DNA of 64,000 nt, taken from the NCBI RefSeq assembly GCF_001426585.1, contig NZ_LMEI01000009.1:596247-660246 (forward strand), in the 5' to 3' direction. The stretch's first letter is position 1. The number at the start of each line of letters is the position of its first letter. The position numbers were made by a program, and so were the translations under genes. The notes beneath the pieces are model-generated. The model saw only the letters and a list, made by a program, of their open reading frames with translations, did no database searches and was not told the origin of the DNA. Of this stretch, positions 34,135 to 42,550 are shown one piece after another. This DNA is from Streptomyces sp. Root431 (GTDB taxonomy: Bacteria; Actinomycetota; Actinomycetes; Streptomycetales; Streptomycetaceae).

Positions 34135-35526
34135 CTACTTCGACAGGTGGTCCAGGATCAGCGGGCCGAGGTCCGTGACGTCGCCCGCGCCCATGGTGAG
34201 AACGAGATCGCCGGGCTTGGCCATTCCCGCGATGACGTCCGGGACGGCCGCCTTGTCGTGGACGGCCGTGACGTCGGCGCCGGCCCGCTGCGCGGCGGCG
34301 ATGATCAGCTCGCTGGTGATGCCGGGGATCGGGTCCTCGCGGGCCGGGTAGATGTCGAGGACGACCGAGGCGTCGGCGAGGGCCAGCGCGTCGCCCATCT
34401 CCTTGCCGAGCTCCTGGGTGCGGGAGAAGAGGTGGGGCTGGAAGACGACGAGCAGGCGCGCGGCTCCGGCGGCGCCTCGCATGGCCTCCAGGTCGGCGGT
34501 CATCTCGGTGGGGTGGTGCGCGTACGAGTCGATGACCTGGACGCCCGCGGCCTCGCCCTTGAGCTGGAGGCGGCGGCCGACGCCGGTGTAGGCGGTGAGG
34601 GCCTGGGCGAGCTCGGCCGGGTCGATGCCGACGCGGGCGCCGGCGGCGAGGGCCGCGGCGGCGTTGTGGGCGTAGTGGCGGCCGGGGACGGAGACCGTGA
34701 AGGTGTGCTCGACGCCGTCGAGGAGGACGACGACCTCGCTCTTCATGCCGTTCGGGACGATCTTCAGGATCCGGGCGTCGGAGTCCTCGGACTCGCCGAC
34801 CGTGACGATGTTCAGGCCGTCGCGGTCCGCGACCCGGCGGGCCAGCTCGCGGGCGCCGGCGTGCTCGCCGACGACCAGGGTGCCGCCGGGGCGGATCTTG
34901 GCGGTGAAGGCCTCGAAGGACTCGTAGATCTCGTCCATGGAGGCGTAGTTCGCGTGGTGGTCCAGCTCGACGTTGAGGACGATCGCGACCTCGGGGTCGT
35001 ACTTCTGGAAGCTGCGGTCGCTCTCGTCGGCCTCGGCGACGAAGACGTCCCCGGTGCCGTGGCGGGCGTTGGTGCCGGGGCCCGCGAGGTCTCCGCCGAT
35101 GGCGTACGAGGGGTCGAGGTCCAGCTCGGTGAGGGCGACGGCCAGCATCGAGGTGGTCGTCGTCTTGCCGTGCGTACCGGCGACGGCGATGGCGCGCAGG
35201 TCGTCCATGAGGGAGGCGAGCGCGTCGGAGCGGTGCACGACGGGGATGCCGAGCTCGGCGGCGCGGGCCAGCTCGGGGTTGTCGGCGCGGATGGCGCTGG
35301 AGACGACGACGGCGGAGGCGTCGTCGGCGAGGTGCTCGGCGGCGTGGCCGATGTGGACCGTGGCGCCGAGGGCGCGGAGGGCCTCGGCGGTCGGGGATTC
35401 CTTGGCGTCGCTGCCGGCGACCTTGGCGCCCCGCTGGGCGAGGATCTTCGCGATGCCCGACATGCCGGCACCGCCGATGCCGATGAAGTGCGGCCGTTCC
35501 ATGGCGGCAGGGATGGCGGGTGCCAT
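34135..35526 (-). CDS. murC: UDP-N-acetylmuramate-L-alanine ligase MurC
   Basis: 463 residues. Adds the first amino acid, L-alanine, to UDP-MurNAc in peptidoglycan synthesis, with ATP. The Mur ligase three-domain order is visible: Rossmann-like N domain (HFIGIGGAGMSGIAKILAQR), ATP loop AGTHGKTTTTSMLA, YDPEVAIVLNVELDHHANY, and the C domain from YTGVGRRLQLKG with DSYAHHPTEMTADLEA. The ATG at 35526 has GGGGAGAG upstream and gives the usual length. It lies outside the division/cell-wall cluster, as in other streptomycetes, and upstream of msrB. Confidence 0.96.
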   Translation of the reverse strand: MAPAIPAAMERPHFIGIGGAGMSGIAKILAQRGAKVAGSDAKESPTAEALRALGATVHIGHAAEHLADDASAVVVSSAIRADNPELARAAELGIPVVHRSDALASLMDDLRAIAVAGTHGKTTTTSMLAVALTELDLDPSYAIGGDLAGPGTNARHGTGDVFVAEADESDRSFQKYDPEVAIVLNVELDHHANYASMDEIYESFEAFTAKIRPGGTLVVGEHAGARELARRVADRDGLNIVTVGESEDSDARILKIVPNGMKSEVVVLLDGVEHTFTVSVPGRHYAHNAAAALAAGARVGIDPAELAQALTAYTGVGRRLQLKGEAAGVQVIDSYAHHPTEMTADLEAMRGAAGAARLLVVFQPHLFSRTQELGKEMGDALALADASVVLDIYPAREDPIPGITSELIIAAAQRAGADVTAVHDKAAVPDVIAGMAKPGDLVLTMGAGDVTDLGPLILDHLSK

Positions 35527-35667
35527 GTGGATCTCTCCCCGGGGGTGCGTCTGGCTGTGTCGTACTGGAAGCACCAGCCTAGTGGCTCGCGGCGGACGGC
35601 CCGGGGCACGGCGGGTCCGCCGTGTCCGCGCCCCCTGCACGGGGCGCGGACAGGGCCTCCGGACGTG

Positions 35668-36141
35668 TTACTCCTGGCTGTGGGCGAAGAGCTTGAGTAC
35701 GGGTACGCCGACCTTGTGGCGGGCCCGGGAGGCCCAGTCCCGGTGGAAGAACTCCTCCACGTAGTGCGGAGCGGTGAGAACGATCACCTCGTCCGCCTCC
35801 GCCTCCTCGACCACCGCCTTCATCTTGGTGAGCGGGTGGTCCTCGACGACCTGGCCGACCGCTTCGCAGCCGGCCTTCCTCAGGGCCTGGAGCGAGTACT
35901 CCAGGGCCTGCTCGGCGGGGACCCGGGCGGCCTTGCCCTCCGGTTCCCCGCCCTCGTGGGCGGCTTCCTTCAGTTCGCCCATGGCGACGTCGTCGATGGC
36001 CCGCAACAGCACATCGGCCTGGTCACCACGCGGCTGCATAAGGACGATGAAGGACACGCCCTCGTCGCCGTGCAGCGTGGTGACGAACTCCACGTCGACG
36101 GACGTCAGGGGCTTCTCGATCATCAGAACGCTTGTGAACAC
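35668..36141 (-). CDS. Conserved protein with universal-stress-like fold
   Basis: 157 residues, cytoplasmic. Alternating strands and helices (VEFVTTLHGDEGVSFIVLMQ, LEYSLQALRKAGCEAVGQV, ADEVIVLTAPHYVEEFFHRD) suggest a Rossmann-like or universal-stress-protein alpha/beta fold, with no ATP-binding GxxG motif that I can see. Orthologues in databases are sometimes mislabelled indole-3-glycerol phosphate synthase, which this cannot be by length or motif. The GTG at 36141 or the ATG at 36123 could start it. It lies alone between murC and the RibD-like gene, on the same strand as both. Confidence 0.7.
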   Translation of the reverse strand: MFTSVLMIEKPLTSVDVEFVTTLHGDEGVSFIVLMQPRGDQADVLLRAIDDVAMGELKEAAHEGGEPEGKAARVPAEQALEYSLQALRKAGCEAVGQVVEDHPLTKMKAVVEEAEADEVIVLTAPHYVEEFFHRDWASRARHKVGVPVLKLFAHSQE

Positions 36142-36246
36142 CTCAGGAGCCCTTCTGCGGAAACCATCCTTCCCCGTGCCCGCACGGGGTCTGCGACATA
36201 AGTGTGCCCAGCGGACGGAAAGCGGAACGACAAATTCCGCCGATTG

Positions 36247-37059
36247 TCAGATCCGACGGTAGCGGGTGAAGAGGAAGCCGTCCTGCTCCAGCACCGACAC
36301 CACCGAGAAGCGTGTCGGCACGGCCACCGACGGGCCTCCCGCGATCCGCTGCGCACCGCCCGCCGTCATCGTCGGCGAGATCGTCAGACACAGTTCGTCG
36401 AGGACGTCCGCCGCCACGAACTGACCAAGGAGACGGGGCCCGCCCTCGGTCAGCTGGCGCCGCAGCCCGCGCTCCGCGAGGGCCGCCACCGCGCGGGCGG
36501 GCTCCACCCCGGCCCCGTCCCCCGCGACCAGCACCTCGGCGCCCGCCTCCCGGGCGGCCCGTACGCGCTCGGCGGGCGCGGCGGCCCCCGTGAGGATCAG
36601 GGTCGGGACGAGCGGATCCGTGAAGAGCGGCAGGGAGAAGTCAAGGTCCAGCGAGGCGGTGACCACGGCGATCACGGGTGCGGGGCCCTGCCCGGCGGCG
36701 GCCCGGCGCTCCGCGAAGGCCTCCCGCGCCCTGGCCGGTCGGTACCCCTCCAGGCGTACCGTTTCCGCGCCCACGACGATCACGTCGGCGAGCCCGCGGA
36801 GGGTGCCGAAGATCCGCATGTCCGTCTCGGACGAGAGCGGCTGGGAGCGGCCGTCGTGCTGGCCGGCCCCGTCGAGGGACGAGACCATGTTGGCCCGCAG
36901 CCACACAGCGTCACCATCCGGGTACGCGTAGGCGTCGGCGAGCTCGTCGAGGGACCACTCCCGGCCGCCGGTCGGACTCCCGTTCGCAGGGGTCCCGGCC
37001 TGGGCCCCCGCTTCGTTTGCGGGGTCTGTCATGTAGGTCACAGGGAGCAAACGTCGCAT
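36247..37059 (-). CDS. Pyrimidine reductase family (RibD C-terminal-like) protein
   Basis: 270 residues. RibD-C/DHFR-like reductase: WLRANMVSSLDGAGQHDGRS, RIFGTLRGLADVIVVGAETV, VIAVVTASLDLDFSLPLF, RRQLTEGGPRLLGQFV. The family resembles the enzyme that reduces the ribosylamino-pyrimidine in riboflavin synthesis, with NADPH. The deaminase half is absent, so it could complement a split RibD or have another role. The ATG at 37059 (MRRLLPV) fits the family start. It is divergent from zapE with 36 bp between starts, too short for two separate promoters without overlap. Confidence 0.85.
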   Translation of the reverse strand: MRRLLPVTYMTDPANEAGAQAGTPANGSPTGGREWSLDELADAYAYPDGDAVWLRANMVSSLDGAGQHDGRSQPLSSETDMRIFGTLRGLADVIVVGAETVRLEGYRPARAREAFAERRAAAGQGPAPVIAVVTASLDLDFSLPLFTDPLVPTLILTGAAAPAERVRAAREAGAEVLVAGDGAGVEPARAVAALAERGLRRQLTEGGPRLLGQFVAADVLDELCLTISPTMTAGGAQRIAGGPSVAVPTRFSVVSVLEQDGFLFTRYRRI

Positions 37060-37095
37060 CCTCGCAGTCTGACATGGCGCTTACAGTGGGGAACT

Positions 37096-38181
37096 GTGTC
37101 GACCCACGCCCTCACCGAAGCGGCTTCCACCGAAGCGGCCCCGCTCTCGCTCTGCTCCCGAGAGCCCCACGTCCCCGCCGACCGACTCGTCGCGGAGATG
37201 GTGCCGCCACCGCGCTTCGACTCCGTACGTTTCGATACGTACCTCCCGGACCCGAACCAGCCCAGCCAGACGGACGCCGTCAAGGCGCTGAGCGGCTTCG
37301 CCGAGGGCCTCGGCGGGGCGCACGCCTCCGGCGCCGGCAAGCGCCGCTGGTTCGCCAAGAAGCCGGCCGCCCCGAGCGGGCCGCGCGGGGTCTACCTGGA
37401 CGGCGGATACGGCGTCGGCAAGACCCACCTGCTGGCCTCCCTGTGGCACGCGACCCCCGCCGAGCCCGCGCTGAAAGCTTTCGGCACCTTCGTCGAGCTG
37501 ACGAACCTGGTCGGCGCGCTCGGCTTCCAGCAGACGGTGAAGACCCTCAGCGGGCACCGTCTCCTGTGCATCGACGAATTCGAGCTCGACGACCCGGGCG
37601 ACACCGTCCTCGTCTCCAGCCTCCTCGGCAAGCTCGTCGAGGCGGGCGTGGCGCTCGCCGCCACCTCCAACACGCTCCCGGGCAAGCTCGGCGAGGGCCG
37701 CTTCGCCGCCGCCGACTTCCTCCGCGAGATCCAGGGCCTCTCCGCGCACTTCATGCCGCTGCGGATCGACGGCGAGGACTACCGCCACCGCGGCCTGCCC
37801 GAGGCCCCCGCGCCCTACACCGACCAGGTCGTGACGGAGACCGCGTACGCGACGCCGGGCGCCTCCCTCGACGACTTCCCGCACCTCCTCGACCACCTGG
37901 CCAAGGTGCACCCGAGCCGGTACGGCGCGCTCACCGACGACCTCTCGGCGGTCTGCCTCACCGACGTCCAGCCCGTCCCCGACCAGTCGACGGCGCTCCG
38001 GCTCGTCGTCCTCGCCGACCGGCTCTACGACCGCGAGATACCGGTCCTCGCCTCCGGAATGCCCTTCGACCGCCTCTTCAGCGACGAGATGCTGAACGGC
38101 GGCTACCGCAAGAAGTACTTCCGGGCGATCTCCCGGCTCACCGCGCTCGCCCGCGACGCGAAGGGACTGGTCGCGCAGTAG
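37096..38181 (+). CDS. zapE: Cell division protein ZapE (AFG1-like ATPase)
   Basis: 361 residues. AAA-type ATPase related to E. coli ZapE, which acts on Z-rings, and to mitochondrial Afg1. Walker A reads GYGVGKTHLLA, Walker B reads LLCIDEFELDDPGD, and sensor 1 is ATSNTLP. FPHLLDHLAKVHPSRYGAL and the terminal FDRLFSDEMLNGGYRKKYFR are family hallmarks. The GTG at 37096 has GGGGA six bases upstream, and the open frame reaches further back. The OsmC gene follows 34 bp later on the same strand. The division role is by homology, and streptomycete copies are little studied. Confidence 0.92.
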   Translation: MSTHALTEAASTEAAPLSLCSREPHVPADRLVAEMVPPPRFDSVRFDTYLPDPNQPSQTDAVKALSGFAEGLGGAHASGAGKRRWFAKKPAAPSGPRGVYLDGGYGVGKTHLLASLWHATPAEPALKAFGTFVELTNLVGALGFQQTVKTLSGHRLLCIDEFELDDPGDTVLVSSLLGKLVEAGVALAATSNTLPGKLGEGRFAAADFLREIQGLSAHFMPLRIDGEDYRHRGLPEAPAPYTDQVVTETAYATPGASLDDFPHLLDHLAKVHPSRYGALTDDLSAVCLTDVQPVPDQSTALRLVVLADRLYDREIPVLASGMPFDRLFSDEMLNGGYRKKYFRAISRLTALARDAKGLVAQ

Positions 38182-38215
38182 CTTGGGGGCCGTACCCGAT
38201 CGAAAGGGATCCACC

Positions 38216-38641
38216 ATGGCCACCGTGCGTCACGCCCACACCGTCTGGCAGGGCGACCTCCTCAAGGGTTCCGGCGTCGTCACCCTCGACTCGTCGGGCC
38301 TCGGCTCGTACGACGTCTCCTGGCCCGCCAGGACCGAGGAGCCGAACGGCAAGACGAGCCCCGAGGAGCTCATCGCCGCCGCGCACTCCTCCTGCTTCTC
38401 GATGGCCTTCTCCAACATCCTGGCCAAGGCCGACGCACCGCCGGCCCGCCTGGAGACCAAGGCGGACGTCACCTTCCAGCCCGGCCAGGGCATCACGGGC
38501 ATCCACCTGACCGTGCGCGGCGAGGTCCCCGGCCTGGACGCCGCCAAGTTCCAGGCGCTCGCCGAGGACGCGAAGAAGAACTGCCCGGTCAGCCAGGCGC
38601 TCACGGGCACGACGATCACCCTCACCGCCGAACTGGTCTGA
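38216..38641 (+). CDS. OsmC family peroxiredoxin
   Basis: 141 residues. OsmC/Ohr-type thiol peroxidase that reduces organic hydroperoxides. The two active Cys are in AAAHSSCFSMAFSN and KKNCPVSQALTG. The strand-helix order (TVWQGDLLKGSGVVTLD, EELIAAAHS) fits OsmC. The ATG at 38216 has AAGGGA in place. Close to zapE and probably on its transcript. The protein shows the OsmC rather than the Ohr sequence style, but sub-family assignment is tentative. Confidence 0.9.
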   Translation: MATVRHAHTVWQGDLLKGSGVVTLDSSGLGSYDVSWPARTEEPNGKTSPEELIAAAHSSCFSMAFSNILAKADAPPARLETKADVTFQPGQGITGIHLTVRGEVPGLDAAKFQALAEDAKKNCPVSQALTGTTITLTAELV

Positions 38642-38646
38642 TCCCT

Positions 38647-38665
38647 TTCTGACCTCACGTCAGAA
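38647..38665 (+). terminator. Hairpin after OsmC gene
   Basis: Perfect 7-bp stem TTCTGAC/GTCAGAA, five-base loop, five bases past the stop codon. Weak GC content, so the termination strength is uncertain. Confidence 0.45.
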
Positions 38666-38697
38666 CGGGCGCCACACGAGGCAGTTGTGGCCCGCAT

Positions 38698-38756
38698 GGT
38701 TCACGTGTCACCACAGTGCGTGATACACACATGCGGGTCACACGTCACACACCTGT
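38698..38756 (+). promoter_or_regulatory. Possible PHO-box region upstream of phoX
   Basis: GGTTCACGTGT (38698) and GGGTCACACGT (38735) resemble the 11-bp GTTCACC-type units bound by PhoP in streptomycetes, although they are not adjacent as a classic direct repeat. They lie 78-88 and about 40-50 bases upstream of the PhoX start. Suggestive only. Confidence 0.3.
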
Positions 38757-38785
38757 CCTGTCCGCCAACAGGAAGTTGTTGCCTC

Positions 38786-40153
38786 ATGTCCGCGACACGA
38801 CGTCAGATCCTCTCCCGCACCGGCGCGTCCGTCGCCGGGATCGCCTTCACCGGCGCCTTCTCCGAACTCTTCGCCGGCGGCGCGGCCGCCGCCGGGATCG
38901 GGAACCGGGGCGGCTACGGCCCCCTCCTCCCCGACCCCGCCGGACTCCTCGACCTCCCGGCCGGCTTCCACTACAAGGTCCTCTCCCGGCAGGGCGATCC
39001 GCTCCGCTCCGGCGAGGGACCCGTCCCCAGCAACCACGACGGCATGGGCGCCTTCGCCGGCCGCCGCGGGCGCGTGCACCTCGTCCGCAACCACGAGAAC
39101 CGGGTCACCGGAAAGATCGGCGTCCCGACCGTCCCCGGACTGACGTACGACCCGGCCGCGAAGGGCGGGTGCACGGCCCTCGAACTCGACGGCCGGAACA
39201 ACGTCCTCGGCGAGCGCGTCGCCATCGCCGGGACCGCCGTCAACTGCGCGGGCGGGCCCACCCCTTGGAACACCTGGCTGACCTGCGAGGAGACCGAGGA
39301 CCGGGCCGGGACGAACGGCTACACCAAGGACCATGGCTTCATCTTCGAGGTCGACGGCGCCGACCCGCACCGCACCGGGGCCGTCCCGCTCACCGCGATG
39401 GGCCGCTTCCAGCACGAGGCGATCGCCGTCGACCCGTCGAGCGGCATCGTGTACGAGACGGAGGACGCCTTCCAGCAGCCCTTCGGCCTCTTCTACCGCT
39501 TCCTCCCGCACAAGCCGCTCGGCGGCACCGGTTCGCTGCGCGCGGGCGGCGCCCTGGAGGCCATGCGGGTGCCCGGCGTACCCGACCTCTCCGTGATCCA
39601 GGAGACCGGCGCGCGCTTCGAGGGCGTCGAGTGGGTCCCCGTACCCGATCCGCAGGCCGCCGAGACGCCGATCAGGCTCCAGGACTTCGGGCCGAAGGGC
39701 ATCACGCACGCCCAGAAGCTGGAGGGCTGTTACTGGGGCGGGCGGGCCGTGTACTTCGTGTCCTCCTTCGCTCGCCTCAAGGACGGCTCGGGCGCGACGC
39801 ACTTCGGTCAGGTGTGGAAGTACGAGCCGCACCGGCGCCGCCTCACGCTCGTCGTCGTCTTCGGCCCGAGCACGGACATCCAGCTCCCCGGCGAGTCGCC
39901 GGACAACATCTGCCTGACGCCGAGCGGCGGCCTGATGGTCAGCGAGGACGGCGAAGGGGCGCAGCACGTCTACGGGGTGAGCAGGAAGGGCGAGGTGTAC
40001 GCGGTCGCGCGCGGAGCCCAGAACATCGGCACCCCGGAGGCCCCGGAGTGGGGCGAGTTCGCGGGCGTCACCTTCTCCCCGGACGGCTCCACGATGTACG
40101 TGAACTGCTACACGCCGGGGACGACGTTCGCGGTGACGGGCCCGTGGTGCTGA
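38786..40153 (+). CDS. PhoX family alkaline phosphatase
   Basis: 455 residues, exported by the Tat route (SATRRQILSRTGASVAG signal with twin Arg, hydrophobic GIAFTGAFS). PhoX enzymes use iron and calcium to release phosphate from phosphoesters outside the cell. Family segments visible: LVRNHENR, FQHEAIAVDPSSGIVYETED, GTAVNCAGGPTPWNTWLTCE, EGCYWGGRAVYFVSS, ESPDNICLTPSGGLMVSEDG. The ATG at 38786 is preceded by GGAAG. Such genes are normally switched on by phosphate shortage through PhoR-PhoP, and weak PHO-box-like sequences lie upstream. Confidence 0.9.
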   Translation: MSATRRQILSRTGASVAGIAFTGAFSELFAGGAAAAGIGNRGGYGPLLPDPAGLLDLPAGFHYKVLSRQGDPLRSGEGPVPSNHDGMGAFAGRRGRVHLVRNHENRVTGKIGVPTVPGLTYDPAAKGGCTALELDGRNNVLGERVAIAGTAVNCAGGPTPWNTWLTCEETEDRAGTNGYTKDHGFIFEVDGADPHRTGAVPLTAMGRFQHEAIAVDPSSGIVYETEDAFQQPFGLFYRFLPHKPLGGTGSLRAGGALEAMRVPGVPDLSVIQETGARFEGVEWVPVPDPQAAETPIRLQDFGPKGITHAQKLEGCYWGGRAVYFVSSFARLKDGSGATHFGQVWKYEPHRRRLTLVVVFGPSTDIQLPGESPDNICLTPSGGLMVSEDGEGAQHVYGVSRKGEVYAVARGAQNIGTPEAPEWGEFAGVTFSPDGSTMYVNCYTPGTTFAVTGPWC

Positions 40154-40172
40154 GCTGAACCGGTGAGGTGAC

Positions 40173-40217
40173 GGGTGGTCGCGCTACGCGCGTAACGCGC
40201 TCGTAGCGCGACCGCCC
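40173..40217. terminator. Terminator after phoX
   Basis: Perfect 12-bp stem GGTCGCGCTACG (40177-40188) with CGTAGCGCGACC (40202-40213). Three more G-C pairs follow after one mismatch. Confidence 0.8.
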
Positions 40218-40239
40218 CACGCCGACAACGAACACTTGC

Positions 40240-41727
40240 GTGAATGCGCTCGTGACCCTTCCTCCTGCTCATCCCGTGGACCGGCGACCGCCGTTCGGGC
40301 GGCTCGCCGCGCTCGGCACGCAGCACGTGCTCATCATGTACACCGGGTGCGTCACCGTCCCGCTCGTCTTCGGCGCCGCCGCCGGCCTCGATCCGGCGGC
40401 CATCGCCCTCCTCATCAACGCCGACCTGCTGATCGCCGGACTCGTCACGCTCGTCCAGAGCCTCGGCGTCGGGAAGGTCCTCGGCATCCGGCTGCCGATC
40501 GTCACGGGGGCGACCTTCGCGGGCGTGACCCCGATGATCCTGATCGAGCAGGAGTACGGCATGCCGGCCGTGTACGGCTCGATGCTGGCGGCCGGACTCT
40601 TCGGGCTGCTCGTGGCGGTGCCGTTCGCCCGGCTGGTCCGCTTCTTCCCGCCGCTCGTGAGCGGCACGGTCATCACGGTCGTCGGGCTGTCCCTGATCGG
40701 CGTCGGGGCCGGGCTCATCACCGGCAACGACCCGGAGGCCGCCGACTACGCCTCCGGCGAGCGGCTGGCCCTGGCGGCGGGCGTCCTCCTCTTCGTCGTG
40801 CTCTTCACCCGGTTCGCCCGGGGCTTCCTCGGCCAGATCGGCATCCTGATCGCCCTGGTGCTCGGCACGCTCGCCGCCGTCCCCCTGGGGCTCACGGACT
40901 TCTCCCGGGTCTCCGGCACCGACTGGGTGGGCCTGGCCGCTCCCTTCCACTTCGGGGCGCCGCAGTTCCCGCCGACCGCCGTCATCGCGATGTGCGTGGT
41001 GATGCTGGTGATCTTCACCGAGTCGACGGCCGCGATGCTCGCCGTCGGCGAGGCCACCGGCCGCCCGGTCACCGACAAGGACCTGGCGCGCGGCCTGGCG
41101 GCGGACGGGCTCTCCGGCGTCCTCGGCGGCGCCATGAACTCCTTCATGGACACGGTCTTCTCCCAGAACGTCGGCCTGATCGGCATCACCAAGGTCGCCA
41201 GCCGGTACGTCACCGCCGTCGCGGGCGGCATCCTCGTCGCCCTCGGCCTCGTCCCCCGCCTCGGCGCGGTCGTCGCCGCGCTCCCCGGCCCGGTCGTCGG
41301 CGCCGCGGGGCTCGTGCTCTTCGCGACGGTCACCATGGTCGGCGTGAACACCCTGCGCCGGGTCGACCTCGACCAGGGGCACAACCTGACGATCGCGGCG
41401 GTCGCGCTCGGCGTCGGGCTGCTGCCGGAGGTCGCGGACGGGATCTACGACGGCTTCCCGGCCTGGTCCCGCATCATCCTCGGCAGCGGCATCACGAGCG
41501 CGGCCCTCGCCGCCTTCCTGCTCAACCTCCTCTTCCACCACACGCGGTCCGCGGTCGCGGGCGGCCCGGTTCCGGCGCAGGATCGGGGAAGGACGGGGAG
41601 AGCGGCGGAAGGGTCACGCGGTGGCGAAGAAGAGGGACGAGCGGAAGAAGACGAAGGACGACCCGGCGAAGACGAAGGACGACCCGGCGAAGAAGCAGCG
41701 TCGGCAGCGGGACACGCCCCTGCGTGA
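40240..41727 (+). CDS. NCS2 family nucleobase (uracil/xanthine/urate-type) permease
   Basis: 495 residues, about 12-14 membrane helices. NCS2 hallmarks: LGTQHVLIMYTGCVTVPLVF, QSLGVGKVLGIRLPIVTGATF, FTESTAAMLAVGEATGRPV, GAMNSFMDTVFSQNVGLIGI and KVASRYVTAVAGGILVALG. The Gln before NVGLI belongs to the NCS2 signature that separates purine and urate carriers. It is likely a xanthine or urate symporter, and exact substrate is not given by sequence. The last 60 residues are a hydrophilic acidic-arginine tail (GEDEGRPGEDEGRPG) whose DNA doubles as the start of the PPK2 gene in another frame (107 bp overlap). Confidence 0.9.
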   Translation: MNALVTLPPAHPVDRRPPFGRLAALGTQHVLIMYTGCVTVPLVFGAAAGLDPAAIALLINADLLIAGLVTLVQSLGVGKVLGIRLPIVTGATFAGVTPMILIEQEYGMPAVYGSMLAAGLFGLLVAVPFARLVRFFPPLVSGTVITVVGLSLIGVGAGLITGNDPEAADYASGERLALAAGVLLFVVLFTRFARGFLGQIGILIALVLGTLAAVPLGLTDFSRVSGTDWVGLAAPFHFGAPQFPPTAVIAMCVVMLVIFTESTAAMLAVGEATGRPVTDKDLARGLAADGLSGVLGGAMNSFMDTVFSQNVGLIGITKVASRYVTAVAGGILVALGLVPRLGAVVAALPGPVVGAAGLVLFATVTMVGVNTLRRVDLDQGHNLTIAAVALGVGLLPEVADGIYDGFPAWSRIILGSGITSAALAAFLLNLLFHHTRSAVAGGPVPAQDRGRTGRAAEGSRGGEEEGRAEEDEGRPGEDEGRPGEEAASAAGHAPA

Positions 41728-42550
41728 CCTGCTGCGCGTCCCCGGGGGCGAGCCCCTCGACCTCACCGCGTACGACGCCTCGGCGATCCCGGCCGGGCCC
41801 GCCGACAAGGCGTCGGGCCTGGCCGCCACCGCCGCCCTCGCGCCGCGCCTCGCCGACCTCCAGGAACGGCTGTACGCGTCGAGCGCGGCGGGCGACCGGC
41901 GACGGCTGCTCCTGATCCTCCAGGGCATGGACACCAGCGGCAAGGGCGGCACGGTCAAGCACGTCATCGGCCTCTTCAATCCGTCCGGCTGCCGCATCCG
42001 CGCCTTCAAGGCCCCGACCCCGGAGGAGCGGAACCACCCCTTCCTCTGGCGGATCATGATGGCGCTCCCGCAGCCGGGCGAGATCGGCATCTTCGACCGC
42101 TCGCACTACGAGGACGTCCTCATCGCGCGCGTCCGCGACCTGGTCCCGCGCTCCCGGCTCGACCGCCGCTACGGCCAGATCAACCACTTCGAGAAGTCCC
42201 TCGCCGAGGACGGGGTGACGGTCGTCAAGGTCTTCCTGCACCTGTCCTACGAGGAGCAGCGCAACCGGCTCCTGGAGCGCCTGGACAATCCGGAGAAGCA
42301 CTGGAAGTTCAACCCGGGCGACATCGAGGAGCGGTCGGTGTGGCCGGCGTACCGGGAGGCGTACGAGGTCGCCCTGGAGCGCTGCTCGACGGACGAGGCG
42401 CCCTGGTACCTGGTCCCGGCGGACCGCAAGTGGTACCGGAACTGGGCGATCAGCAAGCTGCTGCTGGAACACCTGGAGGCGCTGGATCCGGCGTACCCGC
42501 CGGGGGACTTCGACGTGGCCGAGTGCCGGCGGCTGCTACTGATGACGTGA
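41621..42550 (+). CDS. PPK2 family polyphosphate kinase
   Basis: 309 residues. Transfers phosphate between polyphosphate and nucleotides. Walker A LILQGMDTSGKGGTVKHV, FNPSGCRIRAFKAPTPEERN, Walker B FDRSHYEDVLIARV, and NHFEKSLAEDGVTVVKVFLH, DRKWYRNWAISKLL are PPK2 landmarks. One PPK2 domain only. The GTG at 41621 has GGAAGG upstream. Its first residues are a Lys/Asp repeat (KTKDDPAKTKDDPAKK) encoded within the permease reading frame. The 3' end overlaps the convergent regulator gene by 15 bp. The class (AMP- or ADP-preferring) cannot be told by eye. Confidence 0.93.
   Translation: MAKKRDERKKTKDDPAKTKDDPAKKQRRQRDTPLRDLLRVPGGEPLDLTAYDASAIPAGPADKASGLAATAALAPRLADLQERLYASSAAGDRRRLLLILQGMDTSGKGGTVKHVIGLFNPSGCRIRAFKAPTPEERNHPFLWRIMMALPQPGEIGIFDRSHYEDVLIARVRDLVPRSRLDRRYGQINHFEKSLAEDGVTVVKVFLHLSYEEQRNRLLERLDNPEKHWKFNPGDIEERSVWPAYREAYEVALERCSTDEAPWYLVPADRKWYRNWAISKLLLEHLEALDPAYPPGDFDVAECRRLLLMT

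Noticed and set aside
35668..36141. Indole-3-glycerol phosphate synthase
   Set aside because: 157 residues, no TIM-barrel motifs. The label seems an inherited error for this family.
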